Part shown: positions 38,690-52,300 of the stretch, piece after piece
Layout: each line of letters starts with the position of its first letter
Position numbering within the stretch: the stretch's first letter is position 1
NCBI RefSeq assembly: GCF_900963305.1
Contig: NC_042533.1
Coordinates: 4,708,173 to 4,772,172, forward strand
DNA length: 64,000 nt
Source of the DNA: Echeneis naucrates
Lineage: Eukaryota; Chordata; Actinopteri; Carangiformes; Echeneidae
Direction of reading: 5' to 3'
Program-made: the position numbers and the translations under genes
The notes under the pieces: model-generated
Told to the model about the DNA's origin: nothing
Database searches by the model: none
What the model saw: only the letters and a program-made list of their open reading frames with translations

Positions 38690-38881
38690 TTCACCTGACT
38701 CCATTAAAAAAAAAAAACAACCCGGAAGTAGGAGTGTTCGTTCACTAGCCTGCTAAGCTAACCCGTTTCTTATGCCTCTGGAAGACATGGGGGCTGTTGT
38801 GTGTCAATGCCATCACTGACAGCGGTTTTCTGCCGAGTCCACACACCATCAGAAGTAAACCTGACACATTTTCTCACTGAG
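38690..38881 (+). promoter_or_regulatory. scyl2: scyl2 promoter and noncoding first exon
   Basis: An ETS-type site (CCCGGAAGTAGG, about 38720) precedes a short exon-like segment ending in a strong donor GAG|GTAAGC at 38881. It can splice to the acceptor at 40683/40684 just upstream of the scyl2 start. A TG dinucleotide run follows at about 38985-39003. The transcription start itself is inferred. Confidence 0.6.
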
Positions 38882-40683
38882 GTAAGCAGCTGGGGGAGTC
38901 CGAGTGAAACAATCTTTGACAGCAATGACAACAGTAACGTCACTGTCCACCAGCGCTTTGTTGGCTAGTTTAGCTTGATCAGTTTGTGTGTGTGTGTGTG
39001 TGTGGGGTGGACTTTGACGGATTACAAGGTTGATGTCAGTCCTCCGATCTTTAAAGGTTGGTTAAATGTTAACAGTAGTCGGAAAGATTGTCCTTTTAAC
39101 GGCTAACGACAGGGTCGCTGAGCGGCGCTAGTTTTGGTGCGCACAGGCTCAACCGCACGGTTAACTGTGCTAGCATTGATTTCCTAACTACGTCTTGCAA
39201 TCACCCGAACAGACAAATGCAGCAACGAAATGTGTCATTTCAAAAGCTAAAATGTCTGCTAACCATCTGACGTTATTGCCGCGTTGAAACAAAGTCTTAA
39301 CTGCTTGGCATCCTGGCGGCTAGCGTGCTAGCTGTGCTAGGCTAGGTGGGCTCTGTGTTGCAGGTGGTTTTGCTGAGGTGAACGTCCGAAACGCCGCTCT
39401 GGACATTTAACAAATGTCCACCTGGCGACAAAACCTGACACCAATCTCTGCAGAGGTCAGCAGCCTGCTATCGCAAAAGATAACCTCATAACTATTTCGG
39501 CACTCTTTAGCCAAAAAAAAAAAAAAACAAAAAAAAAAAAAACCCTTCAAACTTGTTGCCCATCAAAGCTTTAAACAGACTGCTCACGCCAGGGGAGCTG
39601 TCTGCCACACAATGAATAATGAGCAGTGACACAGTTATGCCTCAATGCTGGCTGCTGATTCCCTCACAGCTAAGTAAATCAGGCCAGAAATCCCACAATG
39701 TCTATGAATACATCTGCAGGTGAGACTGCATAGTTCTGTCTGAAGCTCAAGTACATCTGGTTGTTGCACTAAATACACTTTATTTTTTTTTTTAAAGGAA
39801 TAGGACAAAGAAAGTCTGACAATACTGATATAAACCCCAGCAGAGCTGAAGGCATCAGATTGAGCAATGCTGATTTATGAGCTCCACACTGTATTTGGCT
39901 GGTCACATAGTGTTGCAGCTGTTGGTATTGGCTCAGCAGCATAAGCTTGAAGGATGTTCTGTGTAGTGCTGTATAGTAGGATCATGTAAATGTATAGAGT
40001 ACAAGCAGCGCTTTCATTAACAGAATTGGTTGGATATTGGCAAGAACAAATTTGGATGCATATTCAGCGTGCTTTGATCTATTATGTCCTCATGCCCAGT
40101 GGTTTATGCAGGGAACTATTCAGCATTAATGCAAGCTGTACAGTGGACATCTCATGTATGATAATGAAACATGTTGGTGTATATCAGAAAGGTTATTCAG
40201 CCTTGTTTTAAGTGCAGTGAATACATTTATAGTATTGTAATCTTCTCAAAACAAAGAAGAAATTCATATTATTTTGCAATGGTACTGTCTGGTATGTATG
40301 ACTTCCTGTTGCCTAATGTGCTTAAAAGTCATTAGAGTATTTTGAAAGAGAGCCTTACTGCAGTGTGCTTGAGTTTGCTCTGAGTCATTTTAAACTTCTG
40401 GGGACAGCTTGGACTATTATTTTGTTTATTCTCCTCAGCCGGCACAGGCTCGACACTGGTGGTACTTTGATGTGCAAATTTTCAAGCAGGTGCTTCAGAG
40501 TGCATGCCTAATGGCTTGTTGAAGGCTTTTGTTTAGTTAGAAAGGCTTAGGCTGCCATTTTGACTGCTTGCAAAGACTTATTTTGATGTCCTCAATGGTC
40601 TTTAACTCTTAGTTAAAACCTGTATTTTGTTTTAATTACTTACCTGTGCTGGATTGGTCTGTCATCTTCCCCTCTTACCTTAG
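38882..40683 (+). other. scyl2: First intron of scyl2
   Basis: Contains A-rich homopolymers at about 39513-39542 and no supported coding region. Confidence 0.5.
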
Positions 40684-40703
40684 CTGGCAGGTCAGGCCTG
40701 AAT

Positions 40704-43700
40704 ATGGAGTCTATGCTGAACAGGCTAAAAAGCACAGTCACCAAGGTGACGGCAGATGTCACCAGTGCTGTCATGGGCAACCCGGTGACGAGGGAGTTTG
40801 AGGTTGGGCGACATATTGCCAGCGGGGGTCCTGGTATGTGCTGGAGGATCTACAATGGCACCAAGAAGTCCACCAAACAGGTTTGCGTTAAAATCTGCTT
40901 CAATTCAAGTTGAGATGGTGCATCTGCTTTATATAAAGTCAGCTCTGGATTTTCCACTCCAGGGGTAACTTTCAGGTTTGATATAGCTTTCAGCTTCTTG
41001 CTGTTTTGCTCTGATCCTCCAGGAAGTGGCTGTGTTTGTGTTTGATAAAAAGATGATCGAAAAGTATCAGAAATTTGACAAGGACCAAATCATAGATTCA
41101 CTGAAAAGAGGAGTGCAACAGCTGACCAGACTGCGCCACCCCCGTCTCCTGACTGTACAGCATCCTCTAGAAGAGTCACGGTAATTAACGCACACATACA
41201 AATACACACAAACACTTACATTGGGGACACATTGAATAAATAATACTTGGATAAGGGGCTTGACTTTCTAGAGACAGCAACTCTGTTTCTTTGCCTGTGT
41301 TTGAGCATTTGTGACCAGAAACTTGTCATGATGACAACAGCACATTCTCCTCTGCTTCCCTTATTTTTTTTCCTTCATTTCAAAGTCCTTTTTCTCTCTG
41401 TGTTTTTGCCTTTGCTTATGTTCTTAGTTGTCTCTGTCAAGAATATCTTAACATTTGAAAAGCAGTTGTTTGATGTTATTTCTTGTGTGTACCCCTCAGA
41501 GATTGTCTGGCGTTCTGCACAGAGCCAGTGTTTGCAAGCCTGTCCAACGTGCTGGGCCAGTGGGACAATCTGCCCAGCCCTGTGCCCAACGACATCAAGG
41601 AGTACAAACTCTATGATGTGGAGACCAAGTATGGCTTGCTACAGGTGTGTGTGCAGACACTTGAGGAGGGAAAGAAAAAAAAAATATAAATAAATAAATA
41701 TATATATATAAAATTTAGTTGTTTTTTTTTTTACCAAAGGAGCTCATTAAAAACTGTGGACATACTGCAAAAGGTTTAGATAGAATTAAAAACAAAACAA
41801 CAATAAAGGCAAAAATGTGCATTTAGTGTATGCATTAACAATTTCCTCTCTTTCCGTTTGGAAATGGGTATGGATTCACCTTGCCTGATCAAGTTACTGT
41901 AATGCAAAGCTGCACTTAAACAATGTGCTTGAACTTTGCTACTCTTAATTTTTACCAACCTTTTCATACTTCTATCTCTTCAGATGGCGGAGGGTTTGTC
42001 CTTTCTCCACAGTGGGGTGAAAATGGTCCATGGCAACCTGTGTCCAGAGAACATCATCCTCAACAAGAGTGGGGCTTGGAAGATCATGGGTTTTGATTTC
42101 AGCATCTCCTCTACTAACCCTTCAGATGCTGAGGTATCTCACTCTATTCAGCCCCAAACACAAGTTTGCTGCCTGCAGGGGGCTTGACAAAACTACTGTC
42201 TTGCAGTTTAGCAACACTTAATATTCTCACATTGTCTCATCCCCTTCAGCCCAAGTACACAAGTAAAGAATGGGAACCCAACCTCCCTCCACTCTGCCTC
42301 CCCAACCCTGAATATCTGGCCCCTGAGTATATCCTGTCTGTCAGCTGTGACTCAGCCTCTGACATGTACTCGCTGGGAGTGGTCATTCATGCCATCTTTA
42401 ATGAGGGCAAGCCTGTTTTCCAAGTCAACAAGCATGACATTTTTAAGAGCTTCAGCAGGCAGCTGGACCAGGTGAGTGGAGGTGTGCAACATGTGGAAGC
42501 TGACTGGACAGACTCAAGGGGTCATATTTTAACAGCTCACAGTGCAGGCAAAATATTTGGTTAAATAGGTGAAGGGAAACATGTAGGAAATAATCCAAAT
42601 GACTGATTTCACGCCCTCCAGAATGTGCTAAGTTATTTAGAGCATCACAGCATCAGTAAAATTAAATATTATCTGTACTTATCTCAAGTTAACACAGACG
42701 TCCCCTTTGAAATATACTTTGATTTTTGCACTTGTAGCTGAGCAGCATGAGTCCAGCACTGCTGAACAAGATCCCAGAGGAAGTGCGGGAGCATGTCAAA
42801 ATGCTGCTCAGTGTAACGCCTAATGTCCGGCCTGATGCTGACCAGATGACAAAGGTTTGCAATGTTATTACATCCAGAAGATGAGTTTGATGATGAATAT
42901 TGCGTTCATGTAATGATCTAATATGTTTTTGTTTTTTGTTTTTTGTTTTTTTGGTGTGCATGTGTAATTCAGATTCCATTTTTTGATGACGTGGGTGCTG
43001 TTACTCTTCAGTACTTTGACTCCCTCTTTCAAAGGGACAATCTACAGAAATCTCAGTTCTACAAAGGCCTCCCCAAAGTTCTGCCCAAACTACCCAAGGT
43101 AAATACTTGTCGACTTTGTGCTGTAAATGTATTTAAAATCAGAGGCACAAAGGTTCAACTAAGTTGTCAAAAATAGCAAAAAGTAAGTATGACTGTTTTA
43201 CTGATTTCAGTTGCATTTTAGTAAATGTCTTGCAAAATTAGCCCCCTCTTGGCAAGTGTTACTGTCAAACAATACTCTCAATGCTGCTCTCTGTGTATAA
43301 TTTGTATCACACACAGACTAGCTATTATAACACATTTTGTCCGAGCACTGTGTCACAGAAAAAGTTATTCTTTCTGTCTACTTTTCTGAACATGAGGCGT
43401 TGCCTTTAGTGCCCATTTCAACTCCTTCTTTTATCTGTTGTCACAGAGAGTTGTTGTATATCGAATCTTACCAGCATTGACCTCAGAGTTTGTCAACCCC
43501 GATATGGTTCCCTTTGTGCTACCCAACGTGCTGCTGATTGCTGAAGAGTGCACCAAGGACGAGTATATTCGTCTCATCTTGCCCGACCTCACACCTGTTT
43601 TCAAGCAGCAAGAGCCTGTTCAGGTAAACACAAAGCTTTTGTGCCATATGGTGCAAACACAGCTGGACTAGAGACTGCACTGTTTTGTCACGTTTTGCCA

Positions 43701-46700
43701 AGCTGGCAAAGAACCCCTCTGATAAGTTCCCAGCTGATGTGCTGTGTGTTTGGGGGGGGGGGGAAACTACCCGAGAAAGTAGTTTTCTTTTGTAAAAACT
43801 CTTGCATGATGTTTTATTCCTCTGGCAGTTGTGTGTCTGAGATTTTGAAGGTGAAATGAACCAGTGAAATGTAACCTCACTAAAAAACACGCTCTGTTCT
43901 CTCTCAATCTGTTACTTAATCAACACTTGTCTTTCTCTGTATCTTTTTTTCATGCCTCCTCAGGCTAGTAATATGGTGAGTGGGCTCTGCTGCGAATATG
44001 CTAGTTACATCAGCTACTCTATGTGTTGTGTTGTTTGTGTTGTACTACTAAAAGCTATACTAAAGCCACTGCAAAGCCTCTGCTCACTTTCACTGATAAC
44101 CGTACACATAAGTAGAAAATAAGACAATGTCTGTTTGCTTTTGACTCTTGTTTTCCCTAACTGGGTCTTTGTGCTGCAGATCCTACTGATCTTCCTTCAA
44201 AAGATGGACCTACTTCTGACTAAGACACCAGCAGAGGACATTAAGAACAGCGTGCTGCCCATGGTCTACAGAGCTCTGGAAGCCCCTTCAGTACAGATCC
44301 AGGTACAGCTGCTTAGTATTAACTTAATACAGTACCAGTGGTGCATGAAACTGTCCAGTGAAAGCTGCCACCATCATCATCATCATCATCAAATAAGTCA
44401 TTTCTGAAGGAGCTGCTGGGCTCGTTTTGGACCTGTTTAAATGACAAATATCAAAAATAGTTTCCAGTTTCTACTTTTTTAATTTGAGCAATCAACTTGG
44501 AGTTTTCGCATTTATTTGTCACCTGCTGGTCCTTGTCTCCTTTCAGTCTTGTATTGAGAGAACAGATGAGAATGGATGTTGTATTTTGTATCATAAACAT
44601 GCCACATTTCATAACATCTTATCTCTGGCCGAGCAGGAACTTTGTCTGAATATCATCCCAACATTTGCCAACCTGATTGACTACCCATCAATGAAGAACT
44701 CCCTTATCCCACGGATTAAATCAGCATGCCTGCAGACCTCCTCACTAGCTGTGAGTACTTATTACCTATATTTGATTTGTACCCTGCAAGCTACCTGCGT
44801 CTTTTTTTTTTTTTTTTACCGCTGTCCTAGTTCTTTTATAAGCTTATTCTTTTTCAACGCTGCCTAAAATGAACTGTCTGACTGCATTGTCCAAATGTTG
44901 CATTTCAGTATTTTGTATGTGCGTCTTCCTTTGTTACTGTAAAGGTACGAGTGAACTCCCTGGTTTGTCTGGGGAAGATTTTGGAGTATCTAGACAAGTG
45001 GTTTGTCATTGATGAGATCCTGCCCTTCCTACAGCAGATTCCCTCTCGAGAACCAGCAGTACTCATGGGAATTCTGGGTAAAGAAATTGGACTTTCTAAA
45101 CTCTACCTCTTAAATACTTGCGTAACCTCGTTTTGCCTAATGATGGGTAATTTTACTTCTTTCCTCCTCACTTTAGGTATCTATAAATGCACCTTTGCTC
45201 ACAAGAAGCTGGGCATTCCCAAAGAGCACCTAGCCAGTAAGAGCCTGCCCCACCTCGTCTCTCTTAGTATAGACAACAACCTAAATCTGAATCAGGTACT
45301 ACACAGCCAACAAACCTTTTTCAGTTATGTTTTTGCCCACTCATGCTTTGGTGTGTGCAAAGCGTCCTTCTTACCTTATTTTCTTCTGATACATTCAGTT
45401 TAACTCTTTCATGGTGGTAATACGAGACATGCTGAGTCGCATGGAGGCTGAACACAAGACCAAGCTGGAGCAGCTGCACGTCATGCAGGAGCAGCACAGG
45501 TATGTTTTTCACCCTTCACCATAGATTCCATAATATGGAATATTTAGATTTAGATATAGACATAAATATCAATGGAAATTTTGAATACAAATTAGTTAGA
45601 CCTCCAGGATAAAGTGACAGAAAGCATTGAAAAGCCCCCACAAGTTAGATGAATATAATAATAATATACACCAAGCTTGTATAAATGTCTACTCAATCCA
45701 ATCCTGCTGCTCTCAGATTTTTGTTCACTGTCGTTTCTTCCAACAGGAGCATAGACATTTCAAACCCAGGGAACCAATCAGAGGAGAAGAAGATCCCACC
45801 AAGCTCCAGCAACCAGGTGAGTTGTTGATCTTATGTTAATAAAGAAAGATTTTTGCTTTGAAATTCCTTCAGAGCTTAGAGCCTTTTTTTGGTTTGCTTG
45901 TCTGTTTCAGATTGATGATATCTTCGGCAGCACAGGGGTCAATGGGAAAGAGAATGGCTCTGCAGCTGCGGCAGCCTCACAGCCTAATAGAGTATGGAAA
46001 TGATTTCACACTTCATTAACGCAAAATGCCACCTTCGCTTCTTTAGCATGTAGTCCAGCCTGTTCATGCCCTCTCTTCCCCTTCAGATGTCTCTGACTCT
46101 TGAGGAGAAACAACGATTGGCCAAGGAGCAGGAACAAGCAGCCAAACTGAGGAGCCAGCAGCCTTTAGCACCACAGACGATCAAACCAGCTACAACCACG
46201 AACTCACAGGTAAACACTTCAGTGTTACACAAAAGCACACAAAGTTACACTTGTGGGCTTGTGAAGCTAAATCTCATCCAATATTGCAGACTAAGGATCT
46301 GACCAGCAGCCTTCTGAACAACATGACATCACTGAACAGCCTCTCCTTGGCCAACACAGCACGTCCTGGCCCAGTGCACGGCACCACCATGTCTGGCTTC
46401 CCCTCTTCCAGCCCCATGGTTGGCTCCATGGTTGCCCCTGTTTCGAATGGCTTCAACCCCCCTATGGGCTTCCATGCAGGAGGCATGGGGATGGGCATGC
46501 GGCCTACGGGTCCTGGCCTCTACAGCGGCATGGCCACAACCACCAGTACCCCAAACTTTGGAGCACTCTCACAGAATCAGGCTCCTATTGGGCCGACAAA
46601 TAAAGCACCTGATTTGTCCGCCCTTGACAATCTTTTCACATCAAGCAAGCCCAAAGTCACCCTAAACCAAATGGGTCCCACGGCCGCACCGGGACCCAAC

Positions 46701-46922
46701 ACCCCTTGGCTCAATCAGTTTGGTTCAGCCCAGAATGCTCAGACTCAGATGCAGGGTGCACCAGTTGGAATGGGAGGAGTGCCAAGTGGTTTTGGGATGC
46801 AAGCGAACCCTTTTTTCAGCCCACAGAACTTTTCTCAATCTGCTGCTGCCCCTAGTGTGAGCCAAAGTGGAATTAAACAAAGTACGTCTGTCAACAATGA
46901 TCTGAAAGACTTATTTGGGTAA
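40704..46922 (+). CDS. scyl2: SCY1-like protein 2 (pseudokinase, CVAK104)
   Basis: Clathrin-coated-vesicle-associated pseudokinase of the SCY1 family, acting in AP-2/clathrin and endosomal trafficking. Eighteen coding exons join in phase: 40704-40880, 41023-41180, 41500-41644, 41984-42133, 42250-42471, 42738-42854, 42973-43098, 43447-43623, 43964-43975, 44180-44302, 44637-44750, 44945-45077, 45177-45295, 45399-45499, 45747-45816, 45911-45991, 46087-46209 and 46290-46922. They give 926 aa against about 929 in human. The kinase-like domain has a modified glycine loop (ASGGPGMCW), VHGNLCPEN in place of HRD, and GFD in place of DFG, as known for the family. HEAT-like repeats follow (DLLLTKTPAEDIKNSVLPMV, IIPTFANLIDYPSMKN, DKWFVIDEILPFLQQIP). 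The tail has a coiled coil (LTLEEKQRLAKEQEQAAKL) and a clathrin/adaptor-binding region rich in Asn-Pro-Phe and Gly-Met, ending NDLKDLFG. Exon 43964-43975 is a 12-nt microexon. Confidence 0.97.
43964..43975 (+). other. scyl2: Putative 12-nt microexon of scyl2 (Ala-Ser-Asn-Met)
   Basis: GCTAGTAATATG lies between a strong acceptor (CCTCCTCAG) and a strong donor (GTGAGT). It fits the phase-0 boundary between the exons ending at 43623 and starting at 44180. A TGC lies about ten bases upstream of the acceptor, as seen near neuronal microexons. Both inclusion and skipping keep the frame. Confidence 0.65.
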
Positions 46923-49180
46923 CTGTAGTGGAAAAGATTCCAGGTTAAGTATGTTCTTTTTGATAACTTCGTACGAAAGAGCCTTTGAAGTCTCACAGAA
47001 TAAGACGCTGATTGAATGTGAAGTTTTAAAATTCTTTCAAGGTTGTTGCAGTCTGTGTTTTTGATCTGACCTGGTCTAAATTCAGAATCTTGCATCTTGC
47101 TCACATTCTGCCGGCACGTCAGCCTGCACCTGAACACCCGTTCTACTAGAAAAAAAGCTTTTGGGTGTGAACAACTTCTTCTAAGCTGTGTTCTTTAAAT
47201 GCTGGGGGTTTCCTACTGTTTTGTACTTGACATTCTTGGGAGTCCAAATGTGATGGGTTGAGATAAGTCCCAACTCAGTTTATTCAGGAAGATTTTGTGT
47301 TCATGTCACAGATGACTGAATGAGTGGATTGAGTGTATTTTACTTCTTGAACAAGATTCATCACCCTCCAGCATTGGCAGAGAGACGGAGGTGGAAAAAT
47401 GGCTCCTGTGCCACACATCTTAGTTTCAGTCTTTCTCTACCTTCTATTGCCCCTTTTGGACTATTTCAGGATTTGCTGCATGTCTAAGGTGGCCAGGGGG
47501 TTGGCTCAAAAACAAATACTGCATACACCAAAATGTCTGAGGCCTGTGGAGAGCGGGGGGCTTTAAGTGTAGCACCGACAAGCCTGCAGCCACTGATCTG
47601 CAGTCCATCTCCATGGTGACTGTTTCTCTGCAGCATGTCCATCTTCTGAACTCACATTGGACTTATGATCTAGTTTGGTCTTCTCTGCTTCCCTTTTAGT
47701 CTCATTCTTTTATGTGGCTTGAGCAGTTTCTTTTGTTTTTCGTCTTAATTAAAAGAGAAGGCTTACATTTGCCTGGTCATAGTTGCTCAGAACAATTTTG
47801 CCATTGCTTCAAAAAAAAAAAAAAAAACACGGATCAGTTTCTGTCTCTGCAGTATGAATGCCCTGGGTGGGATAGTGGGTTGGGATGTGTGGAGTAGCTA
47901 TTACAGCACTGTCCTTTCACCACGATGCTAATGCCGAAAGCGACGGCGAAAGGACCGTTTGCGCTGCCTAGGCGACTGTGCCTTACACAGGTACACGTGT
48001 AAAAATAGACAGACGGCAGGCACTCATCTGTTACTCAAGTATTAATAATCTTCCTTTTAGTCAGCTGTCTGCATTTGCTACTCAGATTATTGCTTTATTG
48101 CATGTTATTGAACTTGACCACTTTTCTAATGATTCCTAATTATTTCAGTGACCAATGTTTTATTTCACACATCCACCTGGAGGTTTTTAAAAGCTCCAAA
48201 TCCTCCTGTGTACCATTTCTGTTGATCAAATTTGTACAGTGAAGAAGATATCACTATATATTTTGATTTCGGCACTGTCCCCCCTGTTAGAGGAGCTGTG
48301 CTGGGGACATACTATGAAGTGTAAATATATAGTTATTTAAAAAGCTATTGCTCTGTGAGGGCCTTGGCATTTTTATGTTCTTGTGATAATGGTTAAGAGG
48401 CCTTAGATGAGTCGTGTGCAATAATTCATATTGGTTGCTGAGGGATCATATCGATTTGCTTAAGCAGCTTACGGTGTGTCCTTACCTTCATCTCCACTGA
48501 CCTACAATAACTTACATAGGTCTGAATTTCTATACTGCTAAACATTTATGTGTACTCATTTGAAATCCTACACTTTTAAAGGAAATGAAAACATTTTAGG
48601 TTTTTTAGATGCACCTAAGACACACTTTGCTTTCTGCTGACAATGATTGTTGCTAACATGCTTAAGTGTATCGTCTTTTACTTTACTATCTTTCGTTTCT
48701 GTGTAATAATGCCACCCATGGTGAGCTTTCTGTCCAGCCTCATGGCAGTGTGAACTGTCTTGTGAATTTTGGTATTCAAGTTCATTTAATTTCTTCATTT
48801 TTGTCATACACGACCACAAATGTCTGTGACTGGATTGTCTTCATGTGTAGCTCGACATGTACTCCGTGGCAGTTTTGATTTAATCACAAAGTGGGATGTG
48901 ATCTTTCGATCGTGTGTTGCATATTTCTGGCAGAACCCCAAAGCAGAAAACTGAAACTTATTCTTCTACAAGATTGTTTGTATACTACTGCTGTCATATG
49001 TGTAGTTGGGCCTGTGTTTTATGTGTTGAGGTGCTGATTTCTGAGATGATATAAATCTGTACATATAAAGGAAAGTGCACAATCTAATACCCTCAAAGCA
49101 TGGTCATTATTTGAGCAGTGACTTTAAAACACTGCTTCAGGCACTGAAGTGTGATGAACTTTAAATTAAAAACAGGAAAC
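46923..49180 (+). other. scyl2: Probable long 3' UTR of scyl2
   Basis: It has no open frame of note. It is rich in TTTTAA words with an A17 run near 47811-47827, and an ATTAAA signal near 49164. The end is not fixed. It runs tail-to-tail towards the gene ending at 49353. Confidence 0.5.
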
Positions 49181-49352
49181 AAGACAAGTTAGTCTTACTG
49201 TTACTGTACACGCTTTAAAAGGACCAGAGTTAACTTCCTGTTCATTTTATGTTACAAAAAGTGGATAAAAAGCATTCCCTGAAGAAAATTTCAAAGGCAA
49301 AAATAAGGCAGTGTATATGAAAATTTGTAAACAAAACAAATCTCCAAATCTG

Positions 49353-52300
49353 TCACTGTTGAAGCCGTCGCACTGATCTTGTGGTGTGTGTGGACAGGTT
49401 TCTTTGGCTCATGGCTGCAAGAGAGATGAAAAGTGAGCGTGAACACCTTTTTGTTTTGAGAGCAAATAAGTGATGATGTGCACCTTTGCAGCTCACCTAA
49501 AAAGTCCAGCTCATAGCTGAAGTTGTTGGTGGTGAACATCAGCTTTCCTGTTGGGGTCTGTTGGTACTGGAGCTCAATGTCCTGACTGGAAATGCTGCAG
49601 TTTCCCTGCATGACACAGAGAGCAACACCGAAGAATGCTCTGTTAAAGTCTGGTTCACTCACAAAATCCTGTGTCAGTAACCATGATGATACATCACAGA
49701 AATGTTTGTCCCACTTTGGAGTATTCTTTCCATCTGCCATCGATATCTTGGAACTGCCATCGTGGTGTCGTGCTGAAACCGAAGAGCAGAAGATGAAACC
49801 ATTCGTTCATTCATCTTCAACCGCTCATCCGTTTCTGGGTCGCGGGGGGTGCTAGAGTCGATCCCAGCTCACACTGGGCGAGGGCGGGGTACATCCTGAA
49901 CAGGTCGCTATTAGAGCCACCAACTAACCCGAACATGATGTCTTTGGACGGCAGGAGGAAACCAACGCAGGCCCATGAAACCATTTAATGTCAAGGACAC
50001 GTATTTCACAAAAACACTTGAGCTGGCCTGTTCAGATTGGGTGTCTAGCTGTCACAGTTGATACATCATTTACATCAATATATTTTAGCTAATAACACTT
50101 TATGTTCAAAGAGGAAATTTCTGATTTCTGATTCATTTACAAAGCAAAGGATCGCTGTATTGTGTTTCCAGATGCTTCTGACCTGCTGCTCTGTTGGCTC
50201 CTGAAGTTTGAAGTCCTCCTCACTTGTCTCTTTGTCCCAATTTGGTTATTGACTTGACACATTTCTATTTAAGACAGAAAAAAATGTTGAGAATATGTCT
50301 GTGTCAAATAAAACCTTTGGCTTTGATAAAATTATTTGCTGCTTGCATGCGTTACTTGCAAAATCCAGCGTGTAGGAAAATCTGTTGATCTTGAAGTGCA
50401 GCTGACCTTGAGGGGTCAGTTGGTATTGTGTCTCGATGGTGGTGCTGTCAAACGAACATATCTCCACCCAAACACAAACAAATCTACTTTAGACATCTAC
50501 AGGCATTTTCCCTGAGCTAGAAGTGACTGGCTCTAACCAAACATCTTTTTCACCACCAGATGCCTCTGTGGACTGCGGACATCACTCACCACAGATAAAA
50601 TGATGTAGCCTTTCAGTTCCCTACTTACATGTGCTTGGTATTCTGTCCATTCCCCCTCATCCCCCATAAATTCCCACTTAAAGCCTCCACCACTGAGCTG
50701 GAGGGAGGAAATCTGGGGCAGGACCGAAGTTGTGGAAAGGCTGCGGAGACATGAAGCCACAATTATGACTGTTCGATCCTTTAAAGCTGTTTCTCTGCAC
50801 TGAGGCCTGACGGGTTGAATCTTCTTACTGTTGTCTATTCGTTTAGGCTGTTTTCAGATCACAGAGGACAGGATTGGGATGCAGAGCATGCGAACATTCA
50901 CTGCAGGAAAGAAATATTTGTTTCCTCTCACCTCTCAGTGCTGGAGGTGAATTTCGGTCGCCTTCGTACGTTCCTGCGTAAGCCTGTGACGCAGTTGGTT
51001 TGTGTCATGTCTGCAGAATAAAACACTATCAGATTTACCTCAGAAAAGACAAATTCGTTGCATTTAACTGTTCCACATAAGCAGACGTACTGGAAAAGTC
51101 TAGTCTGTAGCTAGTTAACCCCACTGTGAAGGTGAACGATCCCTCAGGGTTTCTACTGAACTGATGCTCAACATCTCTGCTGCTGATGGAAGACGACAAC
51201 ATGCTGGAGCCCTGAAGAAGAAGGTGATCGATGAAGACTGCCCAGGTAGAAAACCTACAACCTCTGATCCACCTCAGTTTTTCCTGACCTGTGATCCATA
51301 TTCACGCCACAGCAGGTCATCTCTGAAGTACCAACCCACATCCTCAACTCCGCCCTGAGGTAGGAAGCTGAGTCTCTGGACGTTTACACCTGCGCTCTGA
51401 GTCTGCAACTTATCAAAGTCAATAGACACCTTCCTGTGAAGACACACGATTCAGTCTGAGTCATCGATTTGATCAGTTCTGGTCATTTTGCTCTGAATTC
51501 ATCAAAACAAATCCATCCATATACATGCACACTTAAAAACACTAAACGACACACCTGAACTTTAAAGCCATTTCTCTGTAATTACCAGACAAGTGATCCA
51601 AAGCAGAGACCAGCTACTGTAAAGTCACATCACTGACCCTTGGCTGGTGTTGATGGTGATTCCTTTAGCTCCAGGTTGGCAGTAGTGAGTCTCAATCACA
51701 TGGTCATTATCTATTTTAAGCCAGCGATGTCCATCTAAAAGCTGCCATTCATAATGCTTCCCACTGACTGCGAAACAGCAGAAATGTAAATGTAAACACA
51801 GCTGTTAGCCAGCAGTTAATGTTTGACAGTGTTCATTTCGTTACTGCCAACTGGTGCAGTATTTACTTTAGCTCTGGTTCTATCTGGCCTTGGATTTCGC
51901 TTGTATCATAAAAACGCTGATAAAATGTTTTTTCCAGACATTTTACAGGAACATTTCCTGGACAGATAAAAAAAAAAAAAAACCAACAACTCTGTTGTTG
52001 TCCATCAAAATCTAGGCTTCAGTGGTAAAATATGAGGAAGGGTAGGCTGACTTTCTTTAAAATATTTTTTAAATGAGGAGTTTTAATTTACAGATGAAAA
52101 ATCTGGTTCAAACTCAGACCTACATTAAAAAAGACCATCAGAAATCTACCTGCATAGTTTTGAAAATCCAGCTCTTCCGAATCCTGTAAAGTTCGAGTAA
52201 GTATACAGATCTTCAGAGAAGATTCACCAAACAGAAAAAAACTGATCGAGTCCCTTCGACTTACCATTTACTGTAATAAAAGAAAAATTAAATTTACGCA

